In this document: piece by piece, positions 1 through 5,959 of the stretch
Layout of the letters: each line of letters starts with the position of its first letter
Numbering within the stretch: the stretch's first letter is position 1
From: Bacillota bacterium
Lineage (GTDB): Bacteria > Bacillota > Clostridia > Christensenellales > Aristaeellaceae
DNA length: 5,959 nt
Assembly (NCBI GenBank): GCA_023392395.1
Contig: JAEVZE010000154.1
Location: 1 to 5,959 of the forward strand
Direction: 5' to 3'
The notes under the pieces: generated by a model
The model's input: only the letters and a program-made list of their open reading frames with translations
Databases searched by the model: none
Told to the model about the DNA's origin: nothing
Program-made: the position numbers and the translations under genes

Positions 1-82
1 CGTGGTCTCCCTGATGGGCTCCGGCTCAGAGCCACTGACGCAGACCGCCTCAACCAGCGTGGAGGCAAAGGGCGCGGATTGA
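1..82 (+). CDS. C-terminal tail of upstream gene, probably FtsL-like division protein (partial)
   Basis: An open frame enters from the left edge (first full codon at position 2) and ends at TGA 80-82, giving 26 visible residues that begin VVSLMGSG and end in a polar, Thr/Ser/Ala-rich tail. Third codon positions are mostly G or C (21 of 26), like the genes downstream, whereas the competing frame that ends at TGA 100-102 is less biased (about 21 of 33). The stop lies 24 bases before the start of the penicillin-binding protein gene. In Firmicute dcw clusters that position is usually held by ftsL, a small single-pass septal protein whose C-terminus is often a variable low-complexity tail. The visible residues carry no domain, so the FtsL identity is an inference from synteny alone. 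The frame choice is moderately secure and the identity is weak. Confidence 0.45.
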   Translation, partial: VVSLMGSGSEPLTQTASTSVEAKGAD

Positions 83-91
83 CCCCGAAGT

Positions 92-97
92 GGGAGG
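92..97 (+). promoter_or_regulatory. Ribosome binding site for the PBP gene
   Basis: GGGAGG lies nine bases upstream of TTG at 107-109 and fifteen bases upstream of the next in-frame candidate, GTG at 113-115. The nine-base spacing is normal for Firmicutes and favours the TTG start. No ATG, GTG or TTG occurs in this frame between the upstream stop at 80-82 and position 107. Confidence 0.7.
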
Positions 98-106
98 GTT
101 GATCGC

Positions 107-2230
107 TTGGTTGTGACCGGCCCGGTCGTCCGCCGTCGAATCGCGCTGAGCATGGTGCTCTTTTTGGCGCTGTTCTTCGCGCTTGCGGCGCAGCTGTTCA
201 AGCTGCAGATTCTTGAGGCCGAGGAGCTCCAGCAGCGCGCGCAAACGCAGTGGACCAGCCAAAGCGTGATCGCGCCGCGGCGGGGCTCCATTTTGGATCG
301 GACCGGACGGGTGCTGGCCATCAGCGCCACCGCTTATACCGCTTCGGTCAGCCCACGGCAGGTTTCAGACGTCAAAGTTTTTGCCCGCATCCTCGCGCCC
401 GTTCTGGACATGGAAGAGGCCGCCATTGAAAAAAAGGCCTCGGACAAGTCCAAGGGCGGCGTGATTTTAAAGCGCCAGCTGCCCCGGGAAACCGCGCAGC
501 AGCTGCGCACCATGCTGGCCGAGCACGCTTCCTCCGGCTCCAGCGCGCTGGACGGGCTGTATCTGGAGGAGGATGCGCGCAGATACTACCCAATGGGCGC
601 GTTTGCCTCCCAGCTGATCGGCCTTACGTCCATCGACGGGGTTGGGCAGGCGGGCCTCGAGGCGTCCATGGACAAGTATCTGTCGGGCAAAGCGGGCAGC
701 GTACTTTCGGAGATCGACGGCAAAGGTAGGCGGCTGGGTTACAGCGAGAGCGAGTACATCCCCTCGATCGACGGCGGGAATGTGACCCTGACCATCGACG
801 CTTCCATCCAGAGCTTCGTCGAGCAGGCGGCCAGGGAAGCCATCAGCGTCAACCGGGCAAAAGCGGTCCGCGTGCTGGTGATGAATCCCAAAACCGGCGA
901 GATCCTGGCCATGTGCTCCAAGCCGGACTTTGACCTCAATGACCCGCCCCGGGACGACGTGGAGACGCTCAACGAGCTGTTGCGCAACCGCGTCATCACG
1001 GATGCCTACGAACCCGGATCGACCTACAAGATCGTCACTATTTCCTCTGCGCTGGATGCGGGCGTGACCAGCCTGAATGACCATTTTTACTGCTCCGGCT
1101 CGGTCGTCGTGGATGGCGGGCGTATCCACTGCTGGGACGACGCCCACGGCGCGGAAGACCTGGCCAAGGGCCTGCAGAATTCCTGCAACCCGGTGTTCGT
1201 GGAATTGGGACTGCGGCTGGGCATCGAACGCTTCTACAAGTACATGGAGGCGTTCGGGCTGGGCACGGTGTCCGGCGTGGACATCCCCGGCGAGGGAACC
1301 GGCATCCTGATCGATGAAACCAAGGTCAAGCGGGTGGACATCGCCCGCATCGGCTTTGGCCAGTCGGTGGCGGTGACGCCGCTGCAGCTTTTGAACGCCG
1401 CCTGCGCGGCGATCAATGGTGGAAACTTGATGAAACCCTACGTCGTCAAAGAGATCAGGGACGCGGTGGGCAATGTGGTGGAGCGCGGATCACCCACGGT
1501 GATGGATCACCCGATTTCGCAAAAAACTTCCACTACCGTGCGCGGGCTTCTAGAGTCGGTGGTCGAAAAGGGCGGCGGACGCAACGCCCGTATCCAAGGC
1601 TACCGGATCGGCGGCAAGACCGGCACGGCGCAGGTGTACGTGAACGGCGTGGTGTCCTCCGATACCCACATCGGCTCGTTCCTGGGCTTCGCACCGGCGG
1701 ACGACCCGAAGGTGGCGTTGATCGTGATTGTGGACGAGGCGGGCAAGCGCCCGGACTTCGGCGCGGTGACGGCGGCGCCGTTCGCCCGGGACATCCTGCA
1801 AAAGACGCTGGCCTACTTAGGCTGCGTGCCCGAAACCGAGCAGAAGGCCGAGGAACCTTCCACCGTGCCCGATGTTACCGGACAGACGATTGCAGAGGCT
1901 GAAAAGGCGCTCAAGGCCGTGGGCCTGGACTGTCTGGTCAGCGGGTCCGACGGCCAGGTAGTGGATCAGATGCCCGCGCCGGGCGCGCATATGGCGCGCA
2001 ACTCGCTGGTCATGCTATACTTGAAGGACGCGCGGGACGACGCCCAAGAGGTTTCAGTGCCCGATTTGACGGGCCTTTCGATCCTCGAGGCAAACCGCCT
2101 GCTGGCTGCGTACAACCTCGCCATGAAGGCCGACGGCAGCGGCGTGGCGGTCTCCCAGAGCCCGGCGGCGGGCGAAATAGTGACGCCGACCACCCTCGTC
2201 CGCGTGAAATTCCAGGCGCCGGGCGGCTAA
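107..2230 (+). CDS. spoVD: SpoVD/PBP2B-type class B penicillin-binding protein, peptidoglycan D,D-transpeptidase with two PASTA domains
   Basis: This 707-residue membrane-anchored transpeptidase cross-links peptide stems of peptidoglycan outside the membrane, at the septum (FtsI/PBP2B role) or in spore cortex (SpoVD role). Residues 1-11 are short and basic, followed by one membrane segment at about 12-31. The class B N-terminal motif RGSILDRTGRVLA is at 59-71, and the dimerisation domain continues to about 215 with GLE at 183-185. The transpeptidase domain spans about 225-570. All three active-site motifs are intact: STYK at 305-308 (nucleophile Ser305), SCN at 359-361 and KTGT at 504-507. 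Two PASTA domains follow, at about 585-640 and 648-703, with VPDVTG and VPDLTG openings. Two PASTA domains and the length resemble B. subtilis PBP2B, whereas B. subtilis SpoVD has one. The cysteine arrangement (Cys342, Cys360) and the murE neighbour instead recall SpoVD. The cluster may encode a single enzyme serving both roles, so the symbol is provisional. The start is TTG, chosen because of the GGGAGG nine bases upstream; GTG 113 is the alternative. Confidence 0.93.
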   Translation: MVVTGPVVRRRIALSMVLFLALFFALAAQLFKLQILEAEELQQRAQTQWTSQSVIAPRRGSILDRTGRVLAISATAYTASVSPRQVSDVKVFARILAPVLDMEEAAIEKKASDKSKGGVILKRQLPRETAQQLRTMLAEHASSGSSALDGLYLEEDARRYYPMGAFASQLIGLTSIDGVGQAGLEASMDKYLSGKAGSVLSEIDGKGRRLGYSESEYIPSIDGGNVTLTIDASIQSFVEQAAREAISVNRAKAVRVLVMNPKTGEILAMCSKPDFDLNDPPRDDVETLNELLRNRVITDAYEPGSTYKIVTISSALDAGVTSLNDHFYCSGSVVVDGGRIHCWDDAHGAEDLAKGLQNSCNPVFVELGLRLGIERFYKYMEAFGLGTVSGVDIPGEGTGILIDETKVKRVDIARIGFGQSVAVTPLQLLNAACAAINGGNLMKPYVVKEIRDAVGNVVERGSPTVMDHPISQKTSTTVRGLLESVVEKGGGRNARIQGYRIGGKTGTAQVYVNGVVSSDTHIGSFLGFAPADDPKVALIVIVDEAGKRPDFGAVTAAPFARDILQKTLAYLGCVPETEQKAEEPSTVPDVTGQTIAEAEKALKAVGLDCLVSGSDGQVVDQMPAPGAHMARNSLVMLYLKDARDDAQEVSVPDLTGLSILEANRLLAAYNLAMKADGSGVAVSQSPAAGEIVTPTTLVRVKFQAPGG

Positions 2231-2233
2231 ACC

Positions 2234-2258
2234 GGAGCGGCCGTGGCCGGGCCGTTTC
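2234..2258 (+). other. Small GC-rich inverted repeat between the PBP gene and murE
   Basis: CGGCC at 2238-2242 pairs with GGCCG at 2250-2254 around a seven-base loop. The pairing extends outward through G2237-T2255, A2236-T2256, G2235-T2257 and G2234-C2258, giving nine pairs of which two are G-U. It begins three bases after the upstream stop codon and ends six bases before the murE Shine-Dalgarno sequence. No U-tract follows, so it is not a typical intrinsic terminator. It could be an mRNA processing or stability element, or a by-product of GC-rich sequence. Confidence 0.35.
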
Positions 2259-2264
2259 AGACAC

Positions 2265-2270
2265 AGGAGG
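2265..2270 (+). promoter_or_regulatory. Ribosome binding site for murE
   Basis: A perfect AGGAGG sits eight bases before ATG 2279-2281. It decides the start: a longer reading from GTG 2243 would place this Shine-Dalgarno sequence inside the gene, has no good site of its own, begins in the loop of the intergenic hairpin, and adds twelve residues that do not look like the start of a MurE protein. Confidence 0.85.
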
Positions 2271-2278
2271 ACGATTGG

Positions 2279-3745
2279 ATGAGAATTACCCATTTGACGA
2301 AAAACATTCCGGGGCTTGTGCAGGTGCTGGGCTACGAACACCAGGATGTCACCTCGCTTTGCACCGATTCTAGAAAGGTCGAAAAGGGCGCGCTGTTCTT
2401 CTGCATCCCGGGCCTGCGCACCGATGCTCACGATTTCGCGCCCCAGGCGGTGGAGGCGGGCGCGGAAGCGCTGGTGGTGGAGCGCAGGCTTGACATCGAC
2501 TGCGCGCAAATCCTTGTGCCCGATGTGCGCGAGGCGCTTTCTTATATCGCCGCGGAGTTCTACGGCAATCCCGCCCGGCAGTTGAAGTTGGTGGGCGTGA
2601 CCGGCACAAAAGGCAAAACCACTTCCAGCTTCCTGATCAAATCCATTCTGGAGGCCGCGGGCCATAAGGTGGGCCTGATCGGCACTGTTTGTTCGATGAT
2701 TGCGGACCGGGAGATCCCCGCGAACCTCACCACGCCCGACCCCATTGACTTCCAGCGTCTGCTCCGGCAGATGGCCGACGAGGGCATGGAGTACGTGGTG
2801 ATGGAGGTCTCCGCACACGCGCTGGCGCTGAAAAAACTTGAGGGCATGGTCTTCGACGTGGCCGGGTTTACCAACCTTTCCCAGGACCACCTGGATTTTT
2901 TCAAAGACATGGATGCGTACCTGGAAACCAAAATGCGCCTGTTCGCGCCTGAGATGTGTTTGAGTGCGGTGGTCAACGTGGACGACGAGCGCGTGGCGAA
3001 CGCCTTTCAGGAGCGTTCGATTCCGGCCACCCGCGTGGGCATCCGCAGCCCTGCCGACGTCTACGCCAACGACATCGAGATCGGCGAGCGGGGCCTTAGC
3101 TACCGCCTGACCTTCCACAAGCGGGCCGTCATCGAGGTGGACCTGCATATGGCCGGAATCTTCAACGTCTACAACAGTATGATGGCCGCCGCCATGTGCG
3201 ACTGTCTGGGCATCGATTCCGCCGCCATCAAAAAAGGGCTGGAGTTGGTCAAGGGCGTGCCCGGGCGCATCGAGCTACTCGAAACCGAGACGCCCTACCG
3301 TGTGATTCTGGACTATGCCCACTCGCCCGATTCGCTCTCCAACATCCTGACCACCGTGCGCCAGACGACCAAGGCGGGCCGCGTGATCGTGCTGTTTGGC
3401 TGCGGCGGTGACCGGGACCACGACAAGCGCCCCATCATGGGCGAGATCGGCGGTCGGCTGGCCGATTTCAGCATCCTGACCAGCGACAACCCCCGCAGCG
3501 AGGACCCCAATGAGATCCTGGTCGAGATCGAGCGGGGCATCAAACGGGTGGAAAACGCCCAATACATCGTCATCGAAAACCGCAGGAAGGCCATCGCCCA
3601 CGCGCTGGAGATGGCGCGCCCGGGGGACGTGGTCGTGCTGGCGGGCAAGGGCCATGAGACCTACCAGGAAATCAAGGGCGTCAAGCATCCCTTTGACGAA
3701 AAAGTGGTCGTACGGGAGCTGCTGGAGAAGACGCTGGTTCCATGA
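2279..3745 (+). CDS. murE: UDP-N-acetylmuramoyl-L-alanyl-D-glutamate--2,6-diaminopimelate ligase (MurE)
   Basis: This cytoplasmic ATP-dependent ligase adds the third stem residue to UDP-MurNAc-L-Ala-D-Glu. The 488-residue length is normal for the family. The N-terminal UDP-binding domain covers about 1-100, with TDSRKV at 29-34. The central ATPase domain covers about 101-330 with P-loop GTKGKTT at 109-115, TTPDP at 151-155, EVSAHAL at 176-182, NLSQDHLDFF at 199-208, and Lys218 in YLETKMR as the probable carbamylated lysine. The C-terminal domain has YAHSPDSL at 346-353, FGCGGDRD at 373-380, DNPR at 403-406 and KGHE at 457-460. DNPR is the known signature of enzymes that add meso-diaminopimelate; L-lysine enzymes diverge there, so a DAP-type wall is inferred. 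The ATG start follows AGGAGG by eight bases. The gene lies 48 bases after the PBP gene and 28 before mraY, consistent with one operon. It looks intact, with no missing key residue. Confidence 0.97.
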   Translation: MRITHLTKNIPGLVQVLGYEHQDVTSLCTDSRKVEKGALFFCIPGLRTDAHDFAPQAVEAGAEALVVERRLDIDCAQILVPDVREALSYIAAEFYGNPARQLKLVGVTGTKGKTTSSFLIKSILEAAGHKVGLIGTVCSMIADREIPANLTTPDPIDFQRLLRQMADEGMEYVVMEVSAHALALKKLEGMVFDVAGFTNLSQDHLDFFKDMDAYLETKMRLFAPEMCLSAVVNVDDERVANAFQERSIPATRVGIRSPADVYANDIEIGERGLSYRLTFHKRAVIEVDLHMAGIFNVYNSMMAAAMCDCLGIDSAAIKKGLELVKGVPGRIELLETETPYRVILDYAHSPDSLSNILTTVRQTTKAGRVIVLFGCGGDRDHDKRPIMGEIGGRLADFSILTSDNPRSEDPNEILVEIERGIKRVENAQYIVIENRRKAIAHALEMARPGDVVVLAGKGHETYQEIKGVKHPFDEKVVVRELLEKTLVP

Positions 3746-3773
3746 AACATGAACGCGCGGAGGGAAACAAAAG

Positions 3774-4769
3774 ATGCAGCGACTGATCTGGACGGTACTG
3801 ATTTCGTTTTTGGCGGCGATCGCGCTGGGGCCGATGCTCATCCCGTGGCTCAAGCGCATGAAGTTCGGCCAGACCATCTACGATCTGGGGCCGGAGAGCC
3901 ATAAGAAGAAACAGGGCGTCCCGACGATGGGCGGCATCATCTTTATGATCCCGATGGTCGCGGTGCCGCTGATCATGTCCCAGGGCGATTCCCGCTGGGG
4001 TTACCTGCCGGTTGCGGTGATCGCGACCTTGGGTTTCGGGCTGATCGGTTTTGTGGACGACTTCATCAAGGTCAAGAAAAAACGCTCGCTGGGCCTGACA
4101 CCCATGCAAAAGATCGTGCCGCAGTTGGTGCTCTCCATCGCGTTTTCGGTCTGGGCCTATACGGAGCCGGCCGTTGGTTCCAAGTGGATCGTGCCGTTCA
4201 CGAATCTGGAGTGGGACCTGGGGATCTGGTACGTCCCGATGATGGTGTTCGTGATGGTGGCCACCGTCAACAGCGCAAACCTCCTGGACGGACTGGATGG
4301 CCTGCTGTCCGGCTGCGCGCTGATCGACTTCATCACGATGGGGCTGATTCTGATGCTTCTGGCCGCCTCCGGCGCGCCGGGTCAGGGAAATCTGACCAAC
4401 CTGATGATCTTCTGCGGCGCCGCGGCCGGGGCGCTGCTGGGTTTCTTGCGTTTTAACGGCTATCCGGCGGGCGTGTTCATGGGCGACGTTGGGTCCTTTG
4501 CTATCGGCGGCGCGCTGGTGGCGGTGACGACGCTGACCAGGCTGTCGCTTTTGATCCCCATCATCGCGCTGGCGATGGTGGCGTCGAGCCTGTCGGACAT
4601 CATCCAGATTTCCTACTTCAAGGCGACCCACGGAAAGCGCGTGTTCAAAATGGCGCCGCTCCACCATCACTTTGAGCTAAGCGGTATGGCGGAGACGAGA
4701 ATCGTCTCGATGTACATGATCGTCACGGCGCTTTTGTGCATGGTGGCGCTGCTCGGGTTTACGGCGTAA
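3774..4769 (+). CDS. mraY: Phospho-N-acetylmuramoyl-pentapeptide-transferase (MraY)
   Basis: This integral membrane enzyme transfers phospho-MurNAc-pentapeptide from UDP to undecaprenyl phosphate, forming lipid I on the cytoplasmic face of the membrane. At 331 residues it is complete and of usual length. About ten hydrophobic segments can be read, roughly at 4-26, 52-70, 78-98, 113-130, 151-170, 181-200, 208-226, 239-255, 257-275 and 310-330. Conserved cytoplasmic motifs are present: HKKKQGVPTMGG at 43-54, GFVDDFIK with Asp95-Asp96, NSANLLDGLDGL at 166-177, FMGDVGS at 235-241 with the probable catalytic Asp238, and the MraY-specific APLHHHFE at 294-301. The HHH motif separates it from WecA/TagO relatives. 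The start ATG has GGAGGG at 3759-3764, nine bases upstream. The gene follows murE directly with no murF between them, and murD follows after 30 bases. Confidence 0.97.
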   Translation: MQRLIWTVLISFLAAIALGPMLIPWLKRMKFGQTIYDLGPESHKKKQGVPTMGGIIFMIPMVAVPLIMSQGDSRWGYLPVAVIATLGFGLIGFVDDFIKVKKKRSLGLTPMQKIVPQLVLSIAFSVWAYTEPAVGSKWIVPFTNLEWDLGIWYVPMMVFVMVATVNSANLLDGLDGLLSGCALIDFITMGLILMLLAASGAPGQGNLTNLMIFCGAAAGALLGFLRFNGYPAGVFMGDVGSFAIGGALVAVTTLTRLSLLIPIIALAMVASSLSDIIQISYFKATHGKRVFKMAPLHHHFELSGMAETRIVSMYMIVTALLCMVALLGFTA

Positions 4770-4799
4770 CGCGGGATCGGGCGCGGGGAGGGATTTTCG

Positions 4800-5959
4800 A
4801 TGCAGGGCAAGAAAGTGCTGGTCGTCGGCATGGCGAGAAGCGGCGTGGCCGCCGCGCGCATGCTGCACGAGACGGGCGCACAGGTGCGCATTGCCGACCA
4901 GAAGTCCGAGGCGGAGCTGGGTAACCAGTTGGACGAACTGCGCCTGGACGGAATCGAATGGCGGTTGGGCGAGCCGGCGGAGACGCTGCTCGAGGGCATG
5001 GACCTTGTGGTGGTCAGCCCCGGCGTGCCCGTCACGCATCCGGCCATCGAAAAGGCCAGGTATATGAGCATCCCGGTCATCGGCGAACTGGAATTGGCCT
5101 ATCGCTACGCTCAGGGCCGCCTGATCGCCATCACCGGCACCAACGGCAAGACCACCACCTGCACGCTGACCGGCGAGATCTTCAAAAATGCCGGCAAGCT
5201 CACCTACGTGGTGGGCAACATCGGCGTGCCCTACGCCTCCGTGGCGCTCAAGACCCGCCCGGAGGACGTGACCGTCTGCGAAGTCTCGTCCTTTCAGCTG
5301 GAGACGGTCGAGAAATTCCATCCGTCGGTCACCGCCATTCTCAACATCACCGAGGACCACCTGAACCGCCACGGCACGATGGCGGTCTATACCGGGCTGA
5401 AGGCCCGCGTGTTTGAAAACCAGACCGCGGACGACTACCTGATTTTGAACTACGATGACGAGGTGCTCCGGGACATGGCCAAGGACACGCCCTGCCGCGT
5501 CCGCTGGTTCTCTCGCACGCAGATTCCGCCCCGAGGCGCGTTCGTGCTCGGCGGCAGCGTGGTCTATGGCACCGCTGACGACAACCGCACCATCTGCGTA
5601 GCGGATGAGATCGCCATCCCCGGGCCCCACAACCTGGAAAACGCGCTTGCCGCCACCGCCATCGCCATGTGCATGGAGGTGCCGCCGCCGGTCATTCGCC
5701 ACACGTTGCGCACCTTCAAGGGCGTGGAGCACCGGATCGAAAAGGTGCGGGAGCTGGACGGCATCACCTACATCAACGATTCCAAGGGCACCAACGTGGA
5801 CTCCACGCTGAAGGCCATCCAAACGATGATGAAGCCCACCGTAATGATTCTGGGCGGCTACGACAAGCACGTGGACATGAACCGGCTCTGCCAGGCGATC
5901 CCCGGAAGCCAGATCCAGAAGGTGGTTCTGATCGGCGACACCGCGATGCAGATCCAAAA
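4800..5959 (+). CDS. murD: UDP-N-acetylmuramoyl-L-alanine--D-glutamate ligase (MurD), 3' end beyond window
   Basis: This cytoplasmic ATP-dependent ligase adds D-glutamate to UDP-MurNAc-L-alanine. The frame is open without a stop from ATG 4800 to the window edge, giving 386 codons plus two bases; family members run to about 440-460 residues, so roughly the last 60-75 are missing. The N-terminal domain (about 1-105) begins with a Rossmann-like stretch KKVLVVGMARSG and has SPGVP at 73-77. The ATPase domain has GTNGKTTT at 113-120, GNIGVP at 139-144, EVSSFQLE at 161-168, NITEDHLNRHG at 182-192, Lys201 as the probable carbamylated lysine, and GPHNLENALAA at 275-285. The C-terminal domain opens with GVEHRIE at 308-314, NDSKGTN at 326-332 and LGGYDKH at 351-357. 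EVSSFQLE and NDSKGTN distinguish it from MurE and MurF. GGAGGG at 4787-4792, seven bases before the ATG, supports the start. No defect is visible in the part shown. The reverse-strand frame covering the same bases is a composition artefact. Confidence 0.96.
   Translation, partial: MQGKKVLVVGMARSGVAAARMLHETGAQVRIADQKSEAELGNQLDELRLDGIEWRLGEPAETLLEGMDLVVVSPGVPVTHPAIEKARYMSIPVIGELELAYRYAQGRLIAITGTNGKTTTCTLTGEIFKNAGKLTYVVGNIGVPYASVALKTRPEDVTVCEVSSFQLETVEKFHPSVTAILNITEDHLNRHGTMAVYTGLKARVFENQTADDYLILNYDDEVLRDMAKDTPCRVRWFSRTQIPPRGAFVLGGSVVYGTADDNRTICVADEIAIPGPHNLENALAATAIAMCMEVPPPVIRHTLRTFKGVEHRIEKVRELDGITYINDSKGTNVDSTLKAIQTMMKPTVMILGGYDKHVDMNRLCQAIPGSQIQKVVLIGDTAMQIQ

Noticed and set aside
1..102. 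Alternative upstream frame ending at TGA 100-102
   Set aside because: Its third-position G/C bias is weaker than that of the frame ending at 80-82, and its stop would run past the ribosome binding site of the next gene. It cannot be fully excluded from this short stretch.
467..1147. Reverse-strand open frame of about 226 codons opposite the PBP gene
   Set aside because: It is a compositional shadow of the transpeptidase coding sequence and has no recognisable motif.
2243..2278. Upstream GTG start extending MurE by twelve residues
   Set aside because: It would bury the AGGAGG site within the gene, lacks its own ribosome binding site and begins inside the hairpin loop. ATG 2279 fits the family N-terminus.
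2054..3148. Reverse-strand open frame of about 364 codons opposite the PBP 3' end and murE
   Set aside because: It spans two well supported genes and their intergenic gap, and has the same His- and Arg-rich composition as the other antisense shadows with no domain.
3742..3790. Small overlapping ORFs starting at ATG 3742 and ATG 3749 around the murE stop
   Set aside because: One ends after about fifteen codons. The other runs only about fifty codons out of frame through mraY, with no suitably spaced ribosome binding site or recognisable product.
3681..4670. Reverse-strand open frame of about 329 codons opposite mraY
   Set aside because: Its product is extremely rich in His, Gln, Arg and Asp, a mirror of the hydrophobic and GC-biased mraY codons. 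No ribosome binding site or domain was seen.
4770..4799. Possible promoter or terminator between mraY and murD
   Set aside because: The gap is only 30 bases, mostly taken by the murD Shine-Dalgarno region. There is no inverted repeat with a U-tract and no -35/-10 pair.
4677..5957. Long reverse-strand open frame of about 426 codons opposite murD
   Set aside because: It lies opposite an intact murD with all family motifs. Its predicted product is rich in His, Asp, Arg and Val with no recognisable domain, which is what GC-biased third positions give when read backwards.

Overview
The window is a run of co-directional plus-strand genes from a division and cell wall (dcw) cluster. In order it holds the tail of an upstream gene (probably ftsL), a class B penicillin-binding protein of the SpoVD/PBP2B type with two PASTA domains, murE, mraY, and a 3'-truncated murD that runs off the right edge. 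The intact genes are separated by 24 to 48 bases, each has a strong Shine-Dalgarno sequence, and no promoter or clear terminator is visible. This fits one polycistronic mRNA whose promoter lies left of the window.

The organism is most likely a GC-rich Firmicute, probably in the Clostridia. The evidence is C-terminal PASTA domains on the division or sporulation transpeptidase, the Firmicute-style gene order, AGGAGG-type ribosome binding sites, heavy G/C use at third codon positions, and a MurE with the meso-diaminopimelate signature DNPR. The species cannot be named from this sequence, and whether it sporulates cannot be decided here.

The genes cover sequential and coupled steps of peptidoglycan synthesis. 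MurD adds D-Glu to UDP-MurNAc-L-Ala. MurE adds meso-DAP to the dipeptide. MraY transfers the finished pentapeptide precursor to undecaprenyl phosphate to make lipid I. The penicillin-binding protein cross-links the exported strands at the septum or spore cortex. MurF, which would act between MurE and MraY, is not encoded between them here, as in the Bacillus subtilis cluster.

There is no gene-free stretch longer than about 50 bases. I found no sign of a novel system, mobile element, CRISPR array or RNA gene. The points most worth checking are a cysteine pair near the transpeptidase active site like the SpoVD redox switch, the TTG start of that gene, a small hairpin before murE, and a weak slippery-heptamer candidate inside the penicillin-binding protein gene.
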